Below are positions 33,823 to 44,100 of a DNA stretch of 64,000 nucleotides, one piece after another (positions within the stretch are counted from its first letter, which is position 1; every line of letters begins with the position of its first letter). Position numbers and translations under genes: made by a program. Under the pieces are notes generated by a model. That model worked only from the letters and a program-made list of their open reading frames with translations. It made no database searches and was not told where the DNA came from. Source of the DNA: Nannochloropsis salina CCMP1776. Taxonomy: Eukaryota; Sar; Eustigmatophyceae; Eustigmatales; Monodopsidaceae. The DNA lies in NCBI GenBank assembly GCA_004565275.1, contig SDOX01000008.1, positions 713,327-777,326 on the forward strand. The letters run 5' to 3'.

Positions 33823-35136
33823 ATGGCAATGAGACGCGTTACGGCCTTTGTTACGGGTGCAGCATCAGGTTTGGGGAACGCCACTGCTCAGCGTTTTTTA
33901 CAACAGGTCCGAATACGTTCCACGTTTTAAAATGTTTACACATACTTTAAGAATATACGACTAGTAACTCTAATGATCGCGCTTTTTTTATCGCAGGGCG
34001 CTCGCGTCATCCTAGCGGATCTGCCAATCAAAAACTCCGCCGCGCTTGCTTCTCTCCAAAGCCTGGAGGAAGAGGAACGCTCCCGAAGCGTTTTCGCAGG
34101 AGTCGATGTACGTTAAAAATACCTCCCACTGAATGAATGTCCAACCACTAATGCCTCTTTTCTTCTATTTCGGGAAATGTAGGTACTGGAAAGTTCTCTG
34201 GTCGCAGCTGGAGTCGACTCAGCCCTCTCCAACTGGGACCAAAGCGTAAATGTGGTGGTAAACTGCGCAGGTATCGCTGTAGCTGAACGCGTGTTGGGCA
34301 AGCAGGGGCCCCATTCACTCGAAACGTTTCTAAAGGTAGGCAGGGAAACGGATTCAAAGAGCTAAAGCATGGCTCTGACGCATGGCCAAATATGCGTCCA
34401 AGTAGGGCTCGATGATTATGCAGGCTCCCCTTCTCCCTTTAGTGTTCCTTCGTTATCGCTCTCGTGCATGGAAAAGACAGGCCATCTTAGATCGAAGTTT
34501 TATATCATTACATCTCGAAATCTCAACAGGTGTTGACGGTGAACGCTGGCGGCACTTTCAATGTGGCTCGTCTCGCCGCTGAAAGGCAAGGAGTATATTT
34601 CAAATTTCCGAGTGCACTATCTTCACTCTCTTTCTCTCTTTATTCCCTCTAGTCTCATTCTACTTTCGCATCTAACCTACCCTCTGCTTCCTCTTCTTTC
34701 GGGTGTAAAAACCGTTTTCTTTCCGTCAACGTACCACTCCAATTATGTCAGAATGCGCAAACTCCCTGCCGACGAGAATGGCATCCGAGGTGTGATCATC
34801 AATACCGCTAGCATCGCTGCATATGACGGACAGATTGGACAGACTGCCTACGCCGCCTCGAAAGCCGCTGTAGCTGGTCTTACACTTCCTCTAGCTCGTG
34901 ACTTAGCCCGAGACGGGATCCGTGTCGTTTCTATCGCCCCTGGATTGTTTCGCACGCCAATGTTAGCCGCCCTTCCTGAACATGTGCAGACTGAATTGGG
35001 TCAGACTGTACCTTTACCGAAGCGTTTGGGAGACCCCATGGAGTTTGCTATGCTGGCACAGGCCGTAGTGGAAAATCCGATGATCAATGGGGAAGTAATT
35101 CGCTTGGATGGGGCATTGCGAATGCCTCCTTCATGA
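33823..35136 (+). CDS. short-chain dehydrogenase, 3-hydroxyacyl-CoA dehydrogenase type 2 (HSD10)-like
   Basis: NAD-dependent oxidation of 3-hydroxyacyl-CoA or related alcohols, usually in mitochondria (branched-chain amino acid and fatty acid breakdown). Five exons: 33823-33906, 33997-34107, 34183-34335, 34530-34585, 34752-35136; 262 residues. Motifs: [17 protein letters not shown] (cofactor), NCAGI, catalytic Ser in [19 protein letters not shown] (Tyr/Lys), [12 protein letters not shown], ending [12 protein letters not shown] as in human HSD10. Intron 4 has a GC donor (AAAG|GCAAGG): only this site keeps the phase and the [16 protein letters not shown] alignment. The start at 33823 is conventional for the family; an in-frame extension to 33541 could encode a targeting sequence. 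Confidence 0.92.
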
Positions 35137-35573
35137 AGATTTTTCGGTGTTTCTCGAAGCGCATGTGTGTTTTAATGTACATTATCACATGTTGAAGCCT
35201 GTCGAAGCTAATTAGTTCGGCTAAAACCAAAATAGGAGGTGTAAAAAGGAAGGAGGTTAGGCTTTCCCGAAAATAGATGTCCATTTAGCTGACGTGAAGA
35301 AGTATTATGGTGTATTCTCATGTCTTTGATACCCAAAAACAAGTAAATAGACAAAAAGAGCAGCATTTTATGCAATACCCTCTACCGGCCATTACCACCG
35401 ACTCGTGCGGTTATCCTTTACTGATGAAGCCTTGACACCCACAAATGTCATTTCTCGGTGTTCCAAAGTGCACACCCATGAAAAACCATTACGCACAGCT
35501 GTTGATTCTTTCTAACCCTTTTTTGTTTTTTAAACCGCATACATACCCATAGCGTGGGTAGGAATTGCAGCTA
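35137..35573. other. intergenic, no gene seen
   Basis: Spacer between two plus-strand genes, AT-rich, with no coding signal on either strand. A CAG just before 35571 may be an acceptor for a leader intron. Confidence 0.5.
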
Positions 35574-36536
35574 ATGGGCAGAGGTGAACCTCCCCCCTCC
35601 TTCAGCCTCCACCTAGCGCTTGTTGCCGTCGCATTTTTGCAGACCTTTTCGCCAATCAACGCCTTTTGCCAAACATTAGCGCATCAAAAATATGTTCTAC
35701 ATCGTGCTGTTTTAATGCACGCAAGCGTTGTCGAGTGTGTAGAGGACGCCGAAGCCTATATGGCCGCGTACTTGTATCCTGACAGGGATGCAGAGGCTCG
35801 CAAATCACTGGCATTTCAGGCTCAGGACACATTCCTCCTCGAGCATGAAAAACATGGTGCTAAAGACTTGGCTCTGACCAAAAAATATACTACCTACGGC
35901 GAATTCCCTTTGGCCAGTCTGCATGCCATTTTACAAACCCTAGATTTGGGCCCAAAAGATGTCTTTTTGGACCTCGGGTCAGGCTCCGGGCGTTTGGTTT
36001 TGGGCACTGCGCTACTCTTTCCTTACATTAAAGCAAGTGTAGGGATAGAGGTGGTACCAGAGTTGCATACCATGGCAACTGAAGCCGCTCGCAGGGCTGT
36101 CGGGATCCGGGATCTACCCAAAATGAGCCCGTGCCATTTTGTGCAGGGCAATGTAGAAATAGGTGAGTACGACACAGAGGAGCAGGTGGATGACGGAGAA
36201 GAGATGAGAAAGGATGAAGAGAGTGCTTACAAAATGCATCCCCTGCGAGAAGCCACCGTCATCTTCATGTATTGCACCACCTGGCGGTCCCAGGACGGTC
36301 TGTACCTCGCCCAACCGTTACAAACGTCCCTTCTTAAGAACGTGCGTAGCGACGTGACCATCATCACAACTGATAAATGCTTCGCGGATGGCTGGGAGGG
36401 AGTTGACAAGGGAGGGGAGGAGAGTGAGAAGGAGGGGAGGCGGGGCTTCAGGGTTGTGAGGCGGATGGCGGTTCCGAACCCAGAGGTTTGGGAGTCAATA
36501 GCCCATATTCATGAAGTAATAGACTCGAAGGACTGA
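35574..36536 (+). CDS. class I SAM-dependent methyltransferase, DOT1-like fold, signal-bearing
   Basis: Transfers methyl from S-adenosylmethionine to an unknown acceptor. Single exon, 320 residues from ATG 35574. The N-terminus is hydrophobic (LHLALVAVAFLQTF) ending SPINAF, fitting a signal peptide plus ASAFAP-like junction, so plastid or secretory. The Rossmann core is clear: DVFLDLGSGSGRLVLGTALL (motif I), SVGIEVVPELHTMA (acidic motif II), CHFVQGNV, and FMYCTTWRSQ in place of the usual motif IV. The preceding YGEFPLASLHAIL resembles the DOT1-like subgroup, where a Tyr-Gly-Glu segment borders the cofactor. An acidic insert (EYDTEEQVDDGEE) lies after motif III. A polyadenylation-like aataaa follows at 36540. 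Substrate not predictable. Confidence 0.78.
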   Translation: MGRGEPPPSFSLHLALVAVAFLQTFSPINAFCQTLAHQKYVLHRAVLMHASVVECVEDAEAYMAAYLYPDRDAEARKSLAFQAQDTFLLEHEKHGAKDLALTKKYTTYGEFPLASLHAILQTLDLGPKDVFLDLGSGSGRLVLGTALLFPYIKASVGIEVVPELHTMATEAARRAVGIRDLPKMSPCHFVQGNVEIGEYDTEEQVDDGEEMRKDEESAYKMHPLREATVIFMYCTTWRSQDGLYLAQPLQTSLLKNVRSDVTIITTDKCFADGWEGVDKGGEESEKEGRRGFRVVRRMAVPNPEVWESIAHIHEVIDSKD

Positions 36537-36889
36537 AAGCAATAAAAGATAGTGTGTGCATATTTCACAAACCAACGCAACGTTCTAGAAGACCCGGGGA
36601 TCGAAGCACGCCCGCGTCGTGGCCTTCTGTACAAAGCTTCCTTTCCGCTACGCACTAATGTTACAATTCGAGTGCTCATCCATCCTCGCACCCCTTCCTT
36701 CTTTTCTCATCGCCGCCGACCGACCCAGCTCCCGCCGGCGCGACTCCAGACACTTTCTACCGATACCCGCACAATGGACCGAAGCCCCCCCTTCGGCCCG
36801 GCCCCACCCTGTCCCCACCACGACCACCACCTCCCGCTCCCTGCCCGGATTCCTCCGTACCCGTGCACTCGCATCCCGTCCGCCCCCCT
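36537..36889. other. convergent 3' flanks
   Basis: Contains the 3' ends of the methyltransferase and TMEM184-like genes. No gene seen; long plus frames here are shadows. Confidence 0.5.
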
Positions 36890-38220
36890 CTAGACTCTCG
36901 GCCCGCCCGGTGACCCCGTTATGCCTCCCAGGTCGCTGTCCTGACTCTCAAACAAGAGTTCACCAACGCCCCTCTCTTCCTCTTCCGGTAGCATTGCCCC
37001 CCGTCCTCCTCCATCTCCCCCCTCCCGAGGTCCCAGCAAAGGCCTTGCCGCATGCGGTCGGGCTTTTCCGCCGATTACCCCTGGCTTGTCCCCTCCTTTC
37101 CCATCACCTCTTCCCCCCCCCGGTGACAGGGACAGGCTCCGTCGCGCCTCCCCGCCGAACGAGGGATCGAGCTCCCGTAATGGAAAAGCCCATAGGATCA
37201 ACAGGGTCAAAAAAGGAGACTCCGAGGCGAGAAGTGCATTCGGGACCAGGACAGCCAAGCTCTCCTTCCCTCCCTCCCTCCCTTCCTCCCTGTCATCCAT
37301 CAGCTCCGCAAAGAGGTATTCTTGCACGATCCCCACGATGATGAGAAGCTTGATGGAGAGAAATTTGAGCGTGATCTGATGATGGCGCGAGAGGTCGTCG
37401 TGGGAGGCTTTGTAAAGAATAAAGAGGCCCCAGAGGGCGAGGAGGGAGGAAAGGAGGAGGAGGAGGCGGAGGACATGCCACAGCAAGGGCGGCGGCGTTG
37501 TGGGGACCCGCGTGAAGGAAAGGAGAATATTGAGGAGAGAAAGGAGAGGGGCGGCGTAGATGAACTGCCGGGTAAGAGTTAAAACCAAGCGTAAGGTGTG
37601 TTCGGTGAAAGATGTGGACGGTAGGAAGTAGCACCAGCAGCAGAGAGGAGGAGCACGCAGCCATTGCTGGCGGCCTCTGGCTTGAAGTTTGGCCAGGGCA
37701 GAGGTCTTACCGCCCAAGCGTTCGACGATGAGCTGGGAGGACGAAGGGGAAGGCGAGGTTCGAGACGAAAGCTAAGCATTTAGCTACCCAACCTCCCCAC
37801 CATTGCAATGGCACTTGTGCTCACCTGGTTCAGACTGTGCAAGGCCCAAGCCTCTGTCAGATGCTGAAGGAGACCCCAGTACTCATTCGTCCATGGAGCC
37901 AAGCACGTGATCGACGCCGACACGGCAAAGACGACGGGGAGGAGAGAGGCCGCAAAGTAGAACTTTCTTATCTTCGAGGGGGGTCGGACCCGAAGCCAGG
38001 CCACATGGGGCAATGCAAGCAGCAACGTGAGACAGAGCCCTGCAAGGGCAAGACCTAACAAAACATTATACCGCTTCGTGTCGTGGGTACTGCTCCAGGA
38101 GCTGCTGATTTGACTGCTGCTGAAGGTCATGTTTTTCTCCGCCCGACCCCGTGGGGACATGCTGAGAGGGCGAATCGTTCCATTACATCCCGTTCTCAGC
38201 CATTGTGTTGTCCATTCCAT
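36890..38220 (-). CDS. TMEM184 / OST-alpha family membrane protein
   Basis: Seven-helix protein of the organic solute transporter alpha/TMEM184 family, likely in endosomal, vacuolar or plasma membrane; biochemical role in algae unknown. Exons 37825-38220 and 36890-37732 (phase 0), 412 residues. The diagnostic segment ITCLAPWTNEYW...LTEAWALHSLNQ is followed after the intron by LIVERLGG, matching the family's YEA..(F/L)...GG helix. Later come LLALWGLFILYKASHDDL and LKFLSIKLLIIVGIVQEYL, the family's most conserved core, and LTLLILWAFPLREL. The cytosolic tail is Gly/Glu-rich and low complexity. Start is the first ATG in frame (38220); an ATG at 38130 would give a shorter lumenal leader. Confidence 0.8.
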
Positions 38221-39498
38221 CCCCACGTCCACGTCCTACGCGGTCCAAAGTGCGCGAATGTTGTCAGGAACTGGTTGAAACCAATTTGGCGGGCATCTTC
38301 GCTGTTATTTGGTGACTTGAGCGAGGCGCGGGTCGCTGCCTGTCAAAGTATTAATCGGATGGGTGTCTGGGGTCTCCCCGGTGGTTTTGGGCGCGGGGGG
38401 AGGCTATCACCCGGCATATCACCGCAGTCACCGCAGTCTTGTGCGACCCCGCGGTGTGAAGAGCGTGATCGCTTGTCGTGAACGTCAATGTGGCAGGGAG
38501 TATGGAGCATGGGATCCATAAAGCGGAGGGCCATGTGGGTATGCGGTTCCGGGGGCGTGACCTTGACGTGACTCTCGAGGCAGATGTAGGGACAGGGTAA
38601 AGTCAGGGGACGCAGGCCGGTCATGACGCTCATGCAATCTTAAGCGTTCGGGCGCACACTCACTCAGTCCCTTCACTAATTAATTCTCAAGGGCGGCAAC
38701 CAGCCGCGCTTAATTGGCGTCTGAGGTAGGGCTTCGGAGAAATTATCCTGCAAACGTAGTAGAGAGCAGTGGGGTCGGCTTACACCCCGGCGCTCTTTTG
38801 AAGTACCTTCAGCCATGCTTCCGTCCGTGCACCCCGGGGCCGAATTTCGCCGGACATGCACTGCCTGTAGGAGTGCGAAGGTATGTCAATGATGGCTTGC
38901 AAGGGCTGGTGGAATTGGTGTGAAGTAGCACGATGAATCATGCGGAGCGAGTGCAGGCGGTGCCGCACTGAGTGTCTGGGCGGACACCGGGAACCATGTT
39001 GCATCACGTGATGACGACGAGGAAAGACGGAAAGCCAACACGCGCCTGCCGGGCGGTCGTTGCTCGCGGAGTCCTGACACGTTTCATGCATTCCTTCTCT
39101 CTCCCACTCTGGATTATAGGTAAAATGCGACCGGCAGGCCCCAATATGTGGCAGGTAATCAAGCAACGGTTGCACTCTCCGTCGTTGCCTTCCCTGTCTT
39201 CTCCTCCTCTTGTTCTCTCCTTCCCTCCCTCTTCCTCTCCTCCCCCTGCGTATCCCTCCTCTACCCTCCCCCTTCAGGACATCGCCTCCTCCTCCCATTG
39301 CTCCCCCATGACCCTGCCCGAAGGCCCCCCTCTTCGCTCATGCTGACCTCCCACCCTCCCACGTCCCATAGATGCCGTCGCCTTCAACTTCCCTGCGTGG
39401 AGCAAGTACGGAAACAGGGCCGACCCGCCCTGTTAAACTACCCGGAGGCGCCTGCGGGCGGTGGCGGCGTCCGACGTGGAGAAGGGAGCACTTTGAGC
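38221..39498. other. divergent intergenic region with a possible unresolved 5' exon
   Basis: 1.28 kb between the TMEM184-like gene and the unknown gene at 39499. A short frame at 39371-39436 reads protein-like (DAVAFNFPAWSKYGNR) after a good CCCATAG acceptor but soon stops; it may belong to the 5' part of the downstream gene. Nothing else seen. Confidence 0.4.
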
Positions 39499-40884
39499 AT
39501 GGGCTCAGACGGATCTAGTTCCTCGTCGGGAATGTCTGCGCCGCGGGAAGCGGGGGATGGGATGAACCGGGAGGCCACGGGGGCCACGGGGCAGGAAGGG
39601 GCTCCTGACGAGAGGCGGAGTATTCGGTCCAGAAGTCGGGGCCTGGAGAGGGAGGGCGGGGGCGGGGGAGGGAGACTGCCCGAGGCCAAGATGGTCCTTG
39701 ACGGATTTCTGGTCGACCCGGGAGCCGTGGGCCCTCAAACGATGACGGACTTTATTTTGGCGTCTTTTGAAAAAGTCCGCGAACAAGGCGGCTTGGACCT
39801 GGGGAAGACATTGAGTGCCCTCCGGACTTTGTCGCTGCAGGCGGAGTGTTTCAATTTGGAGCTCGCGCGCACGCTCGTCAACCCCTTGACCACCCAGCTG
39901 GGCGTTCCCCCGGCCGAGTGGGAGGAGGTGATGAGGAGGGAAGGGGCCGTGGAGGTGCCGGAGACCTTGGAGGACCTGGGGGTGAAGCTGGAGGGGGGCG
40001 TGGCGTTCGGGAGGATCCCTCGACGGCTGTCGGCGTTGGACGATCGAGTCTCGGCGGTGGCGTGCACCGTGTCGCTCGTTGGAGGGGCCTGCCGAGTCCT
40101 GGTGAACGACCGATTCAAGGACACCTTTTGGAGCGCCTCGGAGATCCTTTCGCGCCTGTCGAAGGAAGTCGCGGGGCCCCCCTTCCTCTTTGCGGCCTTA
40201 GTGGCGGTGGAGGATCGTTTGGACTTCTTGGAGGCGATGACGGCCTACGTCTTTGGACCCCCCACCCAGGTGGAGCTCTCCCAGATAGTCAAGGTCCGGG
40301 ACGCGGGGGAGCAAACCTTCCTGGCCATGATCCGCCTCCGCACCGCCACCTTGGCGGGGGGGACGTATTTGGCGACCATGCTTTCTATTTCCCCCGCGCC
40401 GTCTTCCAAATACATCCGGGGGGGAAACAAGGAAGGTGTAGGGGAGGAAGGACTCACGTGGTTGGGATTGAATCAGATGGAGGCCAAAGCCCGCGTGCGC
40501 CCGCCCTCGGCCGTTTTGGCGCCAGGACAGGGTCTTGGGAATGAGTACGAGGCCTGCAATATCCAAACGGTCCGAGTGCAGGAATTCCTCCGGGGGGAGG
40601 GCGGGAAAGGGGGGTGGAGGGGAGGGAGAGGAGGGGAGGGAGGATGGGGGGGCGCGGCCGCAGTGCCGTCTATGCCATCCTTTCATCACCAACAACCACA
40701 ACAACAGCAACATGAAGAGCAACCACCCTTGGAGGGAGAAGAGCAAGAGCAGATGCATTACTCACTCTCCGGCGCGGGCGTGGCACCTGCAGAGAGGTCA
40801 ACGCGCGAAAGCCGAGGTGGCGGGGGGGCCGTGGGGCAGTATGGCAGCAAAGTGTATCATGGAGAGAGGGGAGTATCGGGATGA
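39499..40884 (+). CDS. hypothetical protein, low-complexity ends
   Basis: I do not recognise this protein. The open frame from ATG 39499 gives 461 residues; it is open further upstream (to 39148), so the true start or first exon is uncertain. The first 65 residues are Ser/Gly/Arg-rich. Residues of about 70-310 look folded: VDPGAVGPQTMTDFILASF, LGKTLSALRTLSLQAECFN, ALDDRVSAVACTVSLVGGAC, FLFAALVAVEDRLDFLEAMT. The end is Gly-rich, then Gln/His-rich (QQPQQQQ), then Gly/Ser. No membrane span, zinc motif or nucleotide site is apparent. Confidence 0.55.
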   Translation: MGSDGSSSSSGMSAPREAGDGMNREATGATGQEGAPDERRSIRSRSRGLEREGGGGGGRLPEAKMVLDGFLVDPGAVGPQTMTDFILASFEKVREQGGLDLGKTLSALRTLSLQAECFNLELARTLVNPLTTQLGVPPAEWEEVMRREGAVEVPETLEDLGVKLEGGVAFGRIPRRLSALDDRVSAVACTVSLVGGACRVLVNDRFKDTFWSASEILSRLSKEVAGPPFLFAALVAVEDRLDFLEAMTAYVFGPPTQVELSQIVKVRDAGEQTFLAMIRLRTATLAGGTYLATMLSISPAPSSKYIRGGNKEGVGEEGLTWLGLNQMEAKARVRPPSAVLAPGQGLGNEYEACNIQTVRVQEFLRGEGGKGGWRGGRGGEGGWGGAAAVPSMPSFHHQQPQQQQHEEQPPLEGEEQEQMHYSLSGAGVAPAERSTRESRGGGGAVGQYGSKVYHGERGVSG

Positions 40885-41991
40885 TACTGGGACAATCTTA
40901 TGGTTTGTTCTATGCACCAATGCCGGTGCCCGGGGGCGATGGGTTGATAACGCCAACATATCAACTCATCAGGCTCAGGCCTTCTTGATCAGCATGTGTG
41001 TGCTGCGACGAATTTGGATGGCATACTTGGTTGCGATTCTGAGATTGATTACACGGGTATGGGTTTAGGGACGTGAGGAGGGATGGAAGTACATACTACC
41101 AGAGTGACATTACAGCTGGAAGGCTCGGGGCATGCAACTAGGTTGCCTGTACCCGAGATGTGCACGATTAAATAGCATGAAAAGTTGACCCAAATGCTTT
41201 GAAAACTATAAAATAGGCGTTTTGAGGTTAATGCAAGAAAAGGCACCGCAGAAAAAATGTGATAAATGTACGCGAATTGTTGCTGTGAGGCATGCACGTC
41301 TCCGCCGAAGGACTAACAAAACGATTTCTTTCCTAGGGAAAAGAAGAACATCAGATGGTATGTTGCGCACTTCCGTCTGTCGATACTCTCATCACCTACA
41401 GCAGCAAAGTCAACTGTATTGGGTGTCGGGCAGAAAAAGTAAATCATACGTCAAAAGCGTGGCACTCTGCTCCGGCCCCACCCTCGCCGTCTGCGACAAG
41501 AACGTAACGACAAGATCTGTCCCAGCACTCATTGCGTCAAAGCCCACGTTTTTGTCATGGAGACCGCGTACGGGGCGTGCACACGTGGTGCGTGCCTTGT
41601 CTCGGAGGAGATTCGGAGGATTTGGTGTCTTCAAGCATTATACTTTGGTGGTAATGGCTGGGACCGCGAGGACCGTGCAGGCAGACGCCTCGGTTGGTTG
41701 AAGCCAGTAACGGGAGCCATCAATAGACCTGTCATGCCGGCGCACCTGGGAAAGAATGTAGAGGCCCTGCGCTCGTCGGTTGTGGATGTCGAACTGAACA
41801 AAGCGGTATCAGGATGGGCGTTGCCATGCGGACAAGTATTTTTTCAGTTTTCTTTCCACGTACACACAAAACAGGTAGCAGTAACAGCCTAGCCCCATAC
41901 CGAGCTTGTATAGAAGTGTCCTCGCCTAGAAAGTCTTCAAGCACGTCAAGTAACCGACAATATACGACATAGACGAGTCATAAGAAGCACG
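40885..41991. other. intergenic, 1.1 kb, no gene seen
   Basis: Plus frames at 41222-41701 and 41557-41892 have no domain character, biased composition and no splice-linked partners. Presumably 3' flank of the unknown gene and promoter of the SET-MYND gene. Confidence 0.5.
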
Positions 41992-44100
41992 ATGACCTCT
42001 ACAACAACTGAGCTGGCGCAGCCAGCGCCTGCCCACCCCCGTGCCCAACGGCTTACAAAGCTCATCGCATGGTGCAAGAAAACCTCGCCCAATTTCATGA
42101 TTAGGGAACAATTCGTGGGTTTTAAAACCAGTACCGATGGGAACGTGACGGCAGTTGCCCTCAAGGACATTCCCGCTGACATGCACCTGATTCGTGTCAC
42201 ACCGGAGCTCATGTTCTCGGCCCGCGATCTGAAGCGGAAGTGGCGCGCGGTTTACAACGAGATTGAGAGCAAAATTCGACGCTATACGGACACATGCATG
42301 GCTGGCTTTCTCCCCGGCACCGAGTAAGTTCTCAGGGGAGCCATGTGGGGATTTGGCCCGAGTTTCCCCCTTTAAAGCCCCTTTTGAATCCCCTTTGTTC
42401 TCTTGCAACCCCTCACTCGCCTTCTGTAGAGCTGAGGAGCCTGCTACGACGATGGCCCTCTCTTTCGCCTTGCTTTTGGAGATGGGCGATCCTGAGTCTA
42501 AGTGGAAGCCCTATTGGGAAAGTTTCCCGGAACATTTGCCCAACATCTTCGATTTTGACGGCGATTACTCCCACTTGGAAGGCTCTCCCTGGAGGGAGCA
42601 GCTGGAAAAGAAGCAAGAAGCGATGCAACACATCTTGAAAGAGATCATTCCCCCCATTTTGGCAAAAATCAAGGGGAAACTTGGTGTAGACGATGTCGGT
42701 AAGTTAAATGGGGTCAGATATGAAAAGAGGAGGTTTGTTCTCTGCGTTCTATTTCCTGCCTAGCTGGAAAAAAATACGCCCGATGGGTGGCAATACCCTG
42801 CTTACCCTGGAAACAAGAAATTGAGGATCAGCCCCTTCTTCGTGATGCAACCGCAACAACACAGAGGGGACGTTGAAACGCGCCTACGGGCTCTGGCAAT
42901 CGCGGCAATTGAAGGACGACGTCCACAACAAGCGGGCGCAGTACCTGGTGCCGGTCCTGGATTTGATCGACGGGTACGCTGGCAAAAAGAAGCGGGTGGG
43001 AATGTCGGCATTTTTATCTTTTTCTCTGTCCCCATGTGGTACCTGGAGAGAGGGCGGGCGCATTGGCACGCATGGTTGTCGGACCTGACCACTCAACATT
43101 CCCTTCCTCCCCCCTTCCTCCCTCCTTTCCTCGTCCCCCCCACACCATACTGGCCAGGGAAAGCGACAAACTGAGCAATGTGATCGTGGACGATGGGCCC
43201 GGGTCCACAGCTATGCACGTGGAGCTCGTGTTGAAGAGCAGTCGGAAGATCGAAGCCGGCGAAGAGCTGAGCCAGATGTATGATAGCTGCAGTAATGCCT
43301 CTTACTTGCACTGGTACGGCTACATCACGGACAGCATGGTGTTTGGAAATCTCTCCCACAAGACCTTCGTGACCACCGCGCAACTGACCGCGACGGCGTT
43401 GGAGGCCGTGGAGGAGGAGGCGGCCCGGGAGGGGAAGGAAGGGACGGAGGAGAGGAAGAAGGAGGTGGAGGCCATGGCGGCGCTGAAAAAAGATCTCTTG
43501 TCTCGGATTGCTGGGAAGGAAAGGGTGGCCGTGCGTCGATCGCTGGAACTCACGCACCGTTCGGAGGTCTTTGAGGAAGCGGCCTTTGTCCTGACCGCCA
43601 TCGCCAAGATCGCCCTCTGTCCCTCCCTGGACCCCCTGGAGAAAGTCCGACGGTCTTTATCTTCCAACGACATCAAGGACATCCTGAAAAACGCGGACGA
43701 GATGTTGACGGGCATGGATGGAGAGACCTTGGCCCCGGTGGCGGTGGGGGCGGTGGAACGGATCCTGTGTCAGCTCCGGCACGGTGACTCTTACCTGCGG
43801 GATATGGTCGCCTTGGACAAGTCGGGGGAGAAAGAGGCGAACCGACTCCTGATCAAAGTGCGCATGAGCGAGAAATTCCTCCTGTTGCGGGCCCGGGCGG
43901 AGGTGTGCAAGAAATTAGGCCTCACGGACCGGCATGAACGCCCCCGGGTATGTGATAACTGTGCCACTTTCACCCATTTGCGTGCCTGTGGGCATTGTGG
44001 CACCACTGCCTACTGCTCCCGGCGTTGCCAAGTCATGAAATGGCGCGAGCACAAGAAAGCGGTCATCCCGACGGCCACGACGTCTTCGGTCGCGGCGTGA
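41992..44100 (+). CDS. SET-domain protein with C-terminal MYND zinc finger
   Basis: Predicted protein lysine methyltransferase of the Rubisco-methyltransferase-like (SETD) class. Exons 41992-42323, 42430-42698, 42865-42973, 43158-44100 (phases 2, 1, 2) give 550 residues. The SET N-part includes AVALKDIPADMHLIRVTPE and MALSFALLLEMGDP; the core is LVPVLDLIDG, then VELVLKSSRKIEAGEELSQMYD and SNASYLHWYGY, the usual end of SET in this class. A helical substrate-binding region follows (43350-43900). The C-terminus is a MYND finger: CDNCATFTHLRACGHCGTTA then YCSRRCQVMKWREHK. MYND after SET is the reverse of the SMYD order, where MYND interrupts SET. The canonical NHxC of SET is LDLID here, so catalytic competence is uncertain. 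Confidence 0.82.

Noticed and set aside
36552-37341. Overlapping plus-strand frames opposite the TMEM184-like gene
   Set aside because: Ser/Pro/Arg-rich shadows; the minus strand carries the conserved helices.
38780-39298. 172-residue minus frame between divergent genes
   Set aside because: Arg/Gly and Ser/His-biased, no homologous look, and it overlaps the probable 5' region of the plus-strand gene.
39372-39519. ATG directly after an acceptor as the start of the unknown gene
   Set aside because: That frame stops at 39519 and is not the frame of the long open region.
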